In this document: piece after piece, positions 23,215 through 28,908 of the stretch
Layout: each line of letters starts with the position of its first letter
Numbering within the stretch: position 1 is the stretch's first letter
Assembly: GCA_025464025.1 (NCBI GenBank)
Contig: JAODBP010000248.1
Coordinates: 1 to 28,908 of the forward strand
Reading direction: 5' to 3'
Origin: Actinomycetes bacterium
GTDB lineage: Bacteria; Actinomycetota; Acidimicrobiia; Acidimicrobiales; CADCSY01
DNA: 28,908 bases
Position numbers and translations under genes: made by a program
The notes under the pieces: generated by a model
Told to the model about the DNA's origin: nothing
Database searches by the model: none
Seen by the model: only the letters and a program-made list of their open reading frames with translations

Positions 23215-23673
23215 ATGGGTCGGCACGCCGAGCCGACGCACGCCGAGCCGACGCACGCCGGGTGGACGCCAGGGCAGCCCGACCGGCGCCAAGCGGCGCA
23301 GGGCTACGCGTTCCACCTCTCCATGGCGGATGCCTGGGCCCGGGCCATGACGCCGGTGTGGTTCCTCTGCCTGCTCGGTGCCCTGTTCGGGATCTCGACG
23401 GAGACCGGCCGGCTGCCCTCCTACCTCCTCGGCGCGGTCTCGTTGCTCGGCACGTTCGGGAGCACGTGGCTGCTCAGCCGGCGGGCCTTCACCTGGCAGT
23501 ACCGCCGGCCCTACCACTGGTGGAGCCTGAAGCACCACTGGCAGGCCCACCGCGCCTACCGGAACTTCCAGGCCCACTTCCCGGTCGGCCGGGCCTGGCA
23601 GGTGATCTTCGCCGGGGGCCGGACGCTGGGGCCCATCAGCGGGTCGCGCCGGGAGGACCGGCCACCTCGCTGA
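23215..23673 (+). CDS. Small membrane protein, 152 aa, unknown function
   Basis: No family recognised. The N-terminus (residues 1-30) is polar and contains the pentapeptide repeat HAEPT-HAEPT-HAGWT, encoded by a 15-bp tandem repeat. Two hydrophobic segments follow (about 46-61 and 69-88), then a basic, aromatic C-terminal half (WQYRRPYHWWSLKHHWQAHRAYRNFQ) that is probably cytoplasmic and membrane-near. The ATG at 23215 has no clear ribosome binding site; an internal Met at about residue 37 is a possible later start, which would leave out the repeat. Its stop is 3 bp from the converging NTF2-like gene. Confidence 0.6.
   Translation: MGRHAEPTHAEPTHAGWTPGQPDRRQAAQGYAFHLSMADAWARAMTPVWFLCLLGALFGISTETGRLPSYLLGAVSLLGTFGSTWLLSRRAFTWQYRRPYHWWSLKHHWQAHRAYRNFQAHFPVGRAWQVIFAGGRTLGPISGSRREDRPPR
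23224..23260 (+). repeat. 15-bp tandem repeat, about 2.5 copies
   Basis: CACGCCGAGCCGACG occurs at 23224-23238 and 23239-23253, followed by the first 7 bases again (23254-23260). It encodes HAEPT units at the N-terminus of the small membrane protein if the ATG at 23215 is used. The copy number may vary between strains by replication slippage. Confidence 0.75.
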
Positions 23674-23676
23674 AGG

Positions 23677-24048
23677 TCAGAGCTCGAGCAGCACCCTGGA
23701 GGCGAGGCGCCAGCCGTCGGCGGTGCGGACCAGGGTGTCGTGGTACCGGCCGATGGTGGCCACCGCGATGGCGCCCTTCGGCCCGGCGAAGGTGGTCATG
23801 TCCGACCACGCCTGGGCCGAGTCGCCGTCGACCTCGACGAGCGGGAAGCCGAGGAGGTGCTTGGTGATGGCCTCGGCCATCAGCGGCGCCAGGGTGTCCA
23901 CGATCGTCGCCCGGCCCGACAGGTCGAGGGCGTGGACCTTGTAGCGGGCGTCGTCGGTGAACAGCGCACCGAAGGCGTCCCAGTCCTTGTCGTCGAGCGA
24001 GTGGGCGGCGCGGACGACGACCCGGCGGACGTCCTCGACGTCGCTCAC
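23677..24048 (-). CDS. NTF2-like / SnoaL-like protein
   Basis: 123 aa, the usual size of the alpha+beta barrel family that includes SnoaL cyclases, steroid delta-isomerase and small dehydratase subunits. Seen: the N-terminal helix VRRVVVRAAHSLDDKDWDAFGALFTDDARYKV, the His at ITKHLLGFPLVEVDGDSAQAWSDM and the closing strands GRYHDTLVRTADGWRLASRVL. It starts at GTG 24048, overlapping the stop of the amidohydrolase gene by 4 bp, so the two are made together. It may be an enzyme (isomerase, dehydratase or cyclase) for the same substrate. The catalytic residues cannot be fixed from the sequence alone. Confidence 0.85.
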   Translation of the reverse strand: MSDVEDVRRVVVRAAHSLDDKDWDAFGALFTDDARYKVHALDLSGRATIVDTLAPLMAEAITKHLLGFPLVEVDGDSAQAWSDMTTFAGPKGAIAVATIGRYHDTLVRTADGWRLASRVLLEL

Positions 24049-25469
24049 ACCAGCCCCTCGACGGTCGTGCCCTTGAAGAAGTCGGGGTTCACCCGGGTCA
24101 GCAGCTCGGCCGGGTTGTCGCACGTGAAGCTCCGGTACTGCTCGGCCGTCAGCCACCCGTCCTCGACCAGCTCCCACGCCTCGGCCACGGTCTCGGCCAT
24201 GTCGGGCACGTCCCAGTGGCCGATGTCCGACGAGAAGATCGGCTTGAGCTGCGCCCCACCCGCGTTGGAGGCGTGGAAGGCGAACACGAGGCCTCGATCG
24301 TCGGCCTCGCACCCGAAGTAGAAGTGGTCGGCGAAGTCGTCGCACAGCTCCTGCTCGGAGGCGACGTCGAGGAAGCGCCAGTCGTCGGTGTCGGCGGGCG
24401 GCACGCCGACGGCCGGGACGGCGGCCAGGTCGGCCCGCAGGTCGCGGCCGGTCACGAGCATGTCGGCGCCGAAGCGCTCGGCGAGCTCGGCGAAGGTGTC
24501 CCAGTCGATCGTCGCCGGGTCGAGCGACCGGATGCCGTCGGCGTTGCGCTTCTCCCAGTGCTCGCACAGGTCGTTCAGGAGCTGGGCGCCCCACGACACG
24601 CCGCACTCGAGCACCGCGATGGGCAGCCCGGGGAAGCGGCGGGTCACGCCGGCCATGAAGAGCGACTTCACCAGCCGGTGGTTCTTCTCGGCGAACGCCC
24701 CGATGTGGTTGAACGAGTAGTTCGTCGGCGACGTGAACCCGTTCGGTGCCGGGTGGCCCATCCCGCCGTGGATCGACACGGCGAAGCCGAGCCGCTGGCA
24801 CGCCGCCCACACGGTGTCGTAGTCGTGGGCGCTGTCGATGCCGAACGTGTCGTACCAGTGGGTCGCGCCCGGGGTGAGGAACGGCGAACCGTGCTCGTCG
24901 ACGACGGGGATCGGTCGGTAGACCCCCTCGGGCATGGCGATGACCTTCAGCCCGAGCTCGGCGCAGTGCTCCAGCTCGGCGATGGCCTCCTCGGGCGTGT
25001 GCATCGGGATGACGCCGCCGACGGTCAGGTGCCGCGAGTACGGCCCGTACTTGTCGGCGTAGAAGTCGTTCCACCCTCGGGCCACGCCGTGGCGCAGCTC
25101 GTCGTCGTCGATCCCCGCGGTCCCGAACGCCTTGGTCGGGAACAGCACGGAGTAGTCGACCCCGAGCTCGCCCATCCGCTCGACGAGCAGGCCCGGGAAC
25201 ACCGCGGTGGCGAGGTCGCGGGTGTTCTCGGCGGGTGTGCCCCACCACGCCGACTGGGGGAGCCGGCGCTCCAGCCGCCACTCGGGCGAGCCGGTGCCCA
25301 TGATCTGGGCGATGGCGGTGGACCGCTCCTGGTAGCGGTCGAACACCTTCGAGCCCATGGCCTCCCGGAGGTAGGGGAGGGCGGCCGGCACGTACTCCTG
25401 CACGTGGCCGTCGGCATCGATGACCGGGTGGTCGAGCTCGGCTCGGACGTCGGCCGATGACTTGTTCAT
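24045..25469 (-). CDS. Amidohydrolase family 2 (metal-dependent TIM-barrel hydrolase)
   Basis: 474 aa, longer than the usual 300-400. The first metal motif is VIDADGHVQEY (Asp20, His22; the second His of the usual pattern is Gln), His234 lies in VSIHGGMGHP, and Asp415 in IFSSDIGHWDVP is the expected late metal ligand, shifted towards the C-terminus by inserts around 290-400. The C-terminal CDNPAELLTRVNPDFFKG is common in actinobacterial members found in steroid and aromatic degradation clusters. The reaction (hydrolysis or decarboxylation) is not defined. The gene is 9 bp after the LLM gene and overlaps the NTF2-like gene, in an operon that begins with the IclR regulator. Confidence 0.85.
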   Translation of the reverse strand: MNKSSADVRAELDHPVIDADGHVQEYVPAALPYLREAMGSKVFDRYQERSTAIAQIMGTGSPEWRLERRLPQSAWWGTPAENTRDLATAVFPGLLVERMGELGVDYSVLFPTKAFGTAGIDDDELRHGVARGWNDFYADKYGPYSRHLTVGGVIPMHTPEEAIAELEHCAELGLKVIAMPEGVYRPIPVVDEHGSPFLTPGATHWYDTFGIDSAHDYDTVWAACQRLGFAVSIHGGMGHPAPNGFTSPTNYSFNHIGAFAEKNHRLVKSLFMAGVTRRFPGLPIAVLECGVSWGAQLLNDLCEHWEKRNADGIRSLDPATIDWDTFAELAERFGADMLVTGRDLRADLAAVPAVGVPPADTDDWRFLDVASEQELCDDFADHFYFGCEADDRGLVFAFHASNAGGAQLKPIFSSDIGHWDVPDMAETVAEAWELVEDGWLTAEQYRSFTCDNPAELLTRVNPDFFKGTTVEGLV

Positions 25470-25478
25470 GGGGTCACA

Positions 25479-26435
25479 TTAAGCGAGCAGGGCGGCGAAG
25501 CGCTCCACCTGCTCGGCCACCATCGCGGGCGGCACGTCCGGCCCGCCGTGGGCGAAGCGCAGGGCGACGTGGTCGACCCCGACGGCTTCGTAGGCGGCGA
25601 CGTCCTCGGCGATCTGGTCGAGCGTCCCGACGAACCGGGCCCGGCCGTCGACCGAGGGGACCGGCGGGGCGTACCCGAAGTCGGCCGGCACCTCGACGTC
25701 GTCGGCCCAGGTCGCCACCTCGAACACCTCGCCGTCGGCGAGCACCCGGGTGATCGCCGTGCTCATCGAGAACGTGAAGCCGTCGGCCGAACCACGCAGG
25801 TCGAGGATCCGCTGCCGGCCCTCGGCGTAGGACTCCGGCGTCGGGAAGAGCGGGTGCCACCCGGTCCCGTAGCGCGCCGCCCGCCGGTGGGCGGCCGGCA
25901 CGTTGCCGCCGACCCACAGGGGCATCGGGTCCTGGGTCGGTGCCGGGCCGAAGCACACGTCGTCGAACCGGACCCACCGGCCGTCGAACGACACCGGCTC
26001 GCCGCCGCTCTCCCACAGCAGCTTCAGGGCGGCAAGGTGCTCGTCGGTCTGGGCGCCCCGCTCGTCGTACGACGCGCCGAGGGCGTCGAACTCGCCCCGC
26101 AGGTAGCCGACGCCGAAGCCGAGCGTGAGGCGGCCGCCGGTGAGCACGTCGGCGGTGGTCGCCAGCTTGGCCACGATGGCCGGGTGTCGGTAGGGCGCCA
26201 CCAGCACGTCGGTGCCGATGCGGATGCGCGAGGTGCGGGCCAGGTGCACGAGGCACGACGCGAGTGGGTCGAGCCACTCGGGCGCGGTGAAGGCGCGGGC
26301 GTAGGCGGGGACGAGCACGTGGTCGCCGAACCACACGCTCTCGTAGCCCAGCGCCTCGCACCGCTCGACCAGGTCGGCGGCCACGCCGGGCTCGGCGTAG
26401 GCCCCGATGCACGGGAGGGCGACACCGAACCTCAC
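25479..26435 (-). CDS. LLM-class oxidoreductase, probably F420-dependent
   Basis: 318 aa luciferase-like TIM barrel. Seen: VRFGVALPCIGAY at the start, GYESVWFGDHVLVP (29-43), TSRIRIGTDVLVAPYRHPAIVAK, the GGRLTLGFGVGYLRGEFDALG motif (100-120) typical of actinobacterial F420 enzymes, and MPLWVGGNVPAAHRRAARYGTGW. Enzymes of this type reduce or oxidise substrates with coenzyme F420 or, less often, FMN. F420 is favoured by the GFGVGY wording and the actinobacterial context, but that is inference. The GTG at 26435 was chosen because the family begins with V/M-R-F-G and it follows the IclR stop by 2 bp. It belongs to the operon IclR, LLM, amidohydrolase, NTF2-like. Confidence 0.88.
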   Translation of the reverse strand: MRFGVALPCIGAYAEPGVAADLVERCEALGYESVWFGDHVLVPAYARAFTAPEWLDPLASCLVHLARTSRIRIGTDVLVAPYRHPAIVAKLATTADVLTGGRLTLGFGVGYLRGEFDALGASYDERGAQTDEHLAALKLLWESGGEPVSFDGRWVRFDDVCFGPAPTQDPMPLWVGGNVPAAHRRAARYGTGWHPLFPTPESYAEGRQRILDLRGSADGFTFSMSTAITRVLADGEVFEVATWADDVEVPADFGYAPPVPSVDGRARFVGTLDQIAEDVAAYEAVGVDHVALRFAHGGPDVPPAMVAEQVERFAALLA

Positions 26436-26437
26436 GG

Positions 26438-27253
26438 CTAGCGCAACCCGGCGCTCAGGTCCCGGGTGGCGGCGAGGAGGCGATCGGCGACCTTGGCGAT
26501 CTCCGCCCCGGTCATGGCGCGGGGCAGGCCGACGAGGGCGAGGGCGAGGACCACCCGGCCGTCGCCGTCGAACACGGGCGCCTCGATCGTGCTGATCGCG
26601 TACGACGCCGCATCGTCGAGCCCGGCGGCGAGGAACTCCTGGTCGACGAGGAGCTCCACCAGGCTGCCGGTCCCACCCGGCAGCTCCCGGGTGGCCCGGC
26701 GCAGCTCGACCACGTAGCCGCGCTCGCGGCCGGCTCGGAGGGCGTCGAGGTGCGCGGCGCGCGCCGTCGGGTCGGCGCCCTCCAGCCAGGCCGCCACCTC
26801 GTCGTCGCCGCCCCACGTGGCGAAGACGGCGCCGAACGGCGCGCGCAACGGCGCCCAGAGCCCGAGCCGGAGCGGCTGCACGGTCGAGCGCACGTCCCAC
26901 ACCTGGTCGACGAGGGTGGCCACGCCACCGGAGGCGGTGAAGGCGGCGCACGTGACGCCGAGCTCGGTGGCCAGGTCGACCATGGCCGGGCGGGCCAGCT
27001 GCACGGCCGGCAGGCTGCGGCCGGCGGCCTCGCCGACGGCGATGAGCTCGGGGCCGAGCCGGAACGCCTTGGTGGCCGGGTCGCGCACGAGCCAGGCCGC
27101 CTCGGTCAGCGCCGTCACCATGGGGTAGAGCGTGGCCTTGTTGAGCCGCAGGCGGCGGGCCAGCTCCGAGATCGTGAACCCCTCGTCGGGGTGGGCGGCG
27201 AGCAACCGGGTGACGGCGATGACCCGGTCGGTCTGGGGGGAGGGGCGGGTCAC
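26438..27253 (-). CDS. IclR family transcriptional regulator
   Basis: 271 aa from GTG 27253. The winged helix-turn-helix covers about 8-60 (RVIAVTRLLAAHPDEGFTISELARRLRLNKATLYPMVTALT), and the ligand domain about 75-270 has the family landmarks LVDQVWD, LRLGLWAPLRAPFGAVF and YAISTIEAPVFDGDGRVVLALAL. An upstream ATG at 27319 would add 22 residues of non-family sequence and would place the palindrome 27256-27270 inside the gene. With GTG 27253, CACAGT ends 7 nt upstream and TTGCAC stands 17 bp further, a plausible leaderless promoter overlapping the operator. The regulator is the first gene of the minus-strand operon and is divergent from the CYP125-like gene, which it probably also controls. 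The effector is likely a steroid or other pathway compound. Confidence 0.85.
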   Translation of the reverse strand: MTRPSPQTDRVIAVTRLLAAHPDEGFTISELARRLRLNKATLYPMVTALTEAAWLVRDPATKAFRLGPELIAVGEAAGRSLPAVQLARPAMVDLATELGVTCAAFTASGGVATLVDQVWDVRSTVQPLRLGLWAPLRAPFGAVFATWGGDDEVAAWLEGADPTARAAHLDALRAGRERGYVVELRRATRELPGGTGSLVELLVDQEFLAAGLDDAASYAISTIEAPVFDGDGRVVLALALVGLPRAMTGAEIAKVADRLLAATRDLSAGLR

Positions 27254-27255
27254 GG

Positions 27256-27290
27256 GTTGCACTGTGCAACGCCTGGGGGAGAAGTGCAAC
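27256..27290. promoter_or_regulatory. IclR-type operator: 15-bp palindrome plus a third half-site
   Basis: GTTGCACTGTGCAAC (27256-27270) is a perfect palindrome with 7-bp arms. The right arm GTGCAAC is repeated exactly at 27284-27290, 20 bp downstream of the copy at 27264. A palindrome plus one direct repeat is the layout I recall for the IclR-family regulators PcaU and PobR. The palindrome overlaps the proposed IclR -10, and the third half-site overlaps the -35 region of both divergent genes. Confidence 0.65.
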
Positions 27291-27306
27291 ACGTTCTCGT
27301 TCGGAC

Positions 27307-27312
27307 TACCGT
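27307..27312 (+). promoter_or_regulatory. Putative -10 hexamer of the CYP125-like gene
   Basis: TACCGT fits TANNNT. The position 17 bp upstream (27284-27289) is the third IclR half-site in place of a good -35, which suits activation or repression by IclR. The ribosome binding site GAGGAGGGGG (27326-27335) precedes the ATG at 27340. Confidence 0.4.
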
Positions 27313-27339
27313 CGGCCACTGAACCGAGGAGGGGGACGC

Positions 27340-28581
27340 ATGCAGCTGTCCGATGTGAATCTGCTGGACCGCGACAAGTTCACGTCCGGCCCGCCGCACG
27401 ACTGGTTCACCTGGCTGCGTGCGAACGCGCCGGTGTTCCGCCACGAGGAGCCCGACGGCGGCCCCGGCTTCTGGGTCGTGACCAAGTACGACGACGTCGT
27501 CGCCGTCAACCGCAACGCCAAGTCCTACAGCTCCGACCAGAAGCGCGGCGGCGTCGTCGGCCTCGAGGAGATCGTCGACACCGAGCCCAACAACCCGTTC
27601 GCCGCGGCCGACGACGCGCCGGCGCTCATGCTCACGCTCGACCCGCCGGAGCACACCCGCTACCGCAAGCTGGTCAACAAGGGCTTCACCCCCCGCATGA
27701 TCAACGCCCTCGAGGCGCAGATCCGGGAGACGACGGCCCGCATCGTCGACGAGGCCGTAGCGAAGGGCGAGACCGACTTCGTCATCGACGTCGCCGCCGA
27801 GCTGCCCCTCCAGGTGATCGCCGACCTCCTCGGCGTGCCCCAGGAGGACCGCCACAACCTCTTCACCTGGTCGAACCAGATGATCGCCGGTGGCGACGAC
27901 CCCGAGTACCTCGTCACCCAGGACGACCTCGGCGGCGCCTACGTCGGCATGTTCATGTACGCCCAGCAGCTCGCCGACAAGCGCAAGGCGGAGCCCAAGG
28001 ACGACATCGTCACGGTGCTCCTCAACGCCGAGGTCGACGGCCACAGCCTGAGCGAGATGGACTTCAACATGTTCTTCCTGCTGCTGGCCGTGGCCGGCAA
28101 CGAGACGACGCGCAACGCGATCTCGCACGGGATGAACGCCTTCCTCGAGCACCCTGAGGAGTACCGGGCCCTGGTCGACGACCCGTCGCTGGTCAACAGC
28201 GCCACCGAGGAGGTGCTCCGCTGGGCCAGCCCGGTGATGTACTTCCGGCGCAACGCCACCGAGGACATCGAGCTCCACGGCCAGCAGATCAAGCAGGGCG
28301 ACAAGGTCTCGATCTGGTACGCCTCGGCGAACCGCGACGAGGACCACTTCGAGGACCCGTTCCGCTTCGACATCCGCCGGACGCCGAACGAGCACATCGC
28401 CTTCGGCGGCGGTGGCCCGCACTTCTGCCTCGGCGCCAGCCTGGCCCGCATGGAGATCCGGGTGCTGCTCGAGGAGCTGACGGCCCGGGCGCCCAAGGTC
28501 CGTGCCCTCGGCCCGCCCGACCGCCTGCGGTCGAACTTCATCGGCGGCATCAAGCACCTGCCGGTGGAGCTGGCCCGCTAG
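27340..28581 (+). CDS. Cytochrome P450, CYP125-like
   Basis: 413 aa soluble P450. Seen: I-helix LAVAGNETTRN (AGNETT at 252-257), ExxR pair E291/R294, heme loop FGGGGPHFCLGASLARM with Cys363. Features recall mycobacterial CYP125 from memory: DPPEHTRYRKLVNKGFTPR, VPQEDRHNLFTWSNQM followed by DDPEY, LLAVAGNETTRNAI, DPFRFDIRRTPN, and the C-terminal DRLRSNFIGGIKHLPVE. CYP125 oxidises the terminal methyl of the cholesterol side chain to the acid. CYP124 and other CYP125-clade enzymes take related lipids, so the substrate is inferred. Divergent from the IclR regulator with an operator between, and with a second, CYP142-like P450 about 25 kb away in the window. Confidence 0.9.
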   Translation: MQLSDVNLLDRDKFTSGPPHDWFTWLRANAPVFRHEEPDGGPGFWVVTKYDDVVAVNRNAKSYSSDQKRGGVVGLEEIVDTEPNNPFAAADDAPALMLTLDPPEHTRYRKLVNKGFTPRMINALEAQIRETTARIVDEAVAKGETDFVIDVAAELPLQVIADLLGVPQEDRHNLFTWSNQMIAGGDDPEYLVTQDDLGGAYVGMFMYAQQLADKRKAEPKDDIVTVLLNAEVDGHSLSEMDFNMFFLLLAVAGNETTRNAISHGMNAFLEHPEEYRALVDDPSLVNSATEEVLRWASPVMYFRRNATEDIELHGQQIKQGDKVSIWYASANRDEDHFEDPFRFDIRRTPNEHIAFGGGGPHFCLGASLARMEIRVLLEELTARAPKVRALGPPDRLRSNFIGGIKHLPVELAR

Positions 28582-28648
28582 GTCGGCTCAAGCCGCCACC
28601 GTCGCTGCCGATCTCTGGGGCGACGGCGGTACGGGGCTGCTCGTCAGG

Positions 28649-28674
28649 CGGCGCCGCCCTTCGGGGCGGCGCCG
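28649..28674. terminator. Hairpin with C(TTCG)G tetraloop between converging genes
   Basis: CGGCGCCGCCC (28649-28659) and its exact reverse complement (28664-28674) enclose TTCG, giving an 11-bp GC stem closed by the extra-stable UUCG tetraloop, followed by TTGCCGTT. It lies between the P450 stop (28581) and the converging HNH stop (28712) and can end transcription from both sides. The rest of 28582-28711 shows no gene. Confidence 0.8.
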
Positions 28675-28711
28675 TTGCCGTTCCCGAGGGCTCGAACTGG
28701 AACCTCGCCCC

Positions 28712-28908
28712 TCATGGCGGCCCTGCTCGGGCGAGCTCGTCGGGGGCGAGCATGCGTCGCTTGCCTTCGCCGGGTTCGAGGCGGAAGCCCATGACGGTCT
28801 TGAGCCAGTGGTGGAACTTGCACATGTGGTCGGCGTCGTCGGTCCGGGTGTGATGCGTCACCGACCACTCGGTCCGGTGGTCGCGTTCCAGCCGGCGGTG
28901 CTCGGCGC
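28712..28908 (-). CDS. HNH endonuclease domain protein (DUF222/13E12-type), C-terminal end only
   Basis: The frame is open from the right window edge to the TGA at 28712-28714 and gives the last 65 residues. Read from the edge: RRLERDHRTEWSVTHHT, then DADHMCKFHHWLKTVMGFRLEP. The order D-H, then C-x-F-H-H-x-x-K and a Gly-Phe-Arg strand, is the C-terminal half of the HNH nuclease fold as found at the end of the DUF222/13E12 family, which is present in many copies in actinobacterial genomes. The N-terminal part and the first Cys pair lie outside. Whether it is an active nuclease is unknown; the family is often associated with selfish or repetitive elements. No start codon is inside the window. 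Confidence 0.72.
   Translation of the reverse strand, partial: AEHRRLERDHRTEWSVTHHTRTDDADHMCKFHHWLKTVMGFRLEPGEGKRRMLAPDELARAGPP

Noticed and set aside
28644..28868. Short minus-strand frame of 74 codons near the right edge
   Set aside because: Arg-rich translation in a different frame from the HNH tail, running through the TTCG hairpin; the HNH frame explains the region.

Overview
The window is a very GC-rich, gene-dense stretch of an actinobacterial chromosome. An uncultivated member of the Acidimicrobiia is my best guess. The reasons are the lipoprotein linkers rich in Thr/Ser/Glu, the F420-type luciferase-like oxidoreductase, two bacterial P450s of steroid-side-chain type, many SDRs and family-2 amidohydrolases, apparent leaderless promoters (TANNNT about 6-7 nt before the start codon), and an HNH endonuclease tail at the right edge. 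This taxonomic guess is inference. I saw no tRNA, rRNA, CRISPR array, transposase or prophage gene.

Layout. (A) 1-7375: catabolic genes. They are an amidohydrolase cut by the window edge, a CYP142-like P450, two SDRs in tandem, then a divergent SDR pair followed by an amidohydrolase. (B) 7362-9491: a TetR regulator and a divergent, solitary substrate-binding lipoprotein. The same palindromic site lies in the TetR promoter region and in the divergent SDR promoter about 2.9 kb away, so the TetR protein probably controls both. (C) 9520-13053: an ABC-2 type exporter (ATPase and permease) divergent from a DesK/NarL-type two-component system. (D) 13110-21851: two small unknown genes and one long minus-strand module. 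Read in its own direction, the module holds an unusual histidine kinase whose N-terminus is a complete sugar-ABC-type ATPase domain, a KdpE-like response regulator, a CUT2 sugar transporter (XylF-like binding lipoprotein, single-domain ATPase, XylH-like permease), a secreted protein of possible beta-propeller fold, and a small unknown protein. (E) 21907-23673: FAD and 2Fe-2S subunits of a CO-dehydrogenase-like molybdenum hydroxylase without the large subunit, and a small membrane protein. (F) 23677-28581: NTF2-like protein, amidohydrolase, LLM oxidoreductase and IclR regulator on the minus strand, divergent from a CYP125-like P450. (G) 28582-28908: a strong hairpin and the C-terminal end of an HNH endonuclease.

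The most interesting system is in D. The kinase at 19482-21851 fuses an ATP-binding cassette (all motifs present) to two GAF-like regions and a full HisKA/HATPase core, with no membrane segment. It overlaps its response regulator by 4 bp and sits upstream of a sugar transporter whose own ATPase has a single nucleotide-binding domain with near-identical local motifs. Between the regulator and the transporter operon lie three exact copies of a 10-bp sequence with start-to-start steps of 31 and 11 bp, the geometry expected for an OmpR/PhoB-family regulator. This suggests a sugar-uptake system whose sensor may read the transporter by docking as an ABC subunit.

Regions A and F look like parts of a steroid or terpenoid degradation gene set (CYP142-like and CYP125-like P450s, a 3-alpha-HSD-like SDR, a DHRS1-like SDR, an LLM oxidoreductase), with TetR and IclR regulators that each have a visible palindromic operator.
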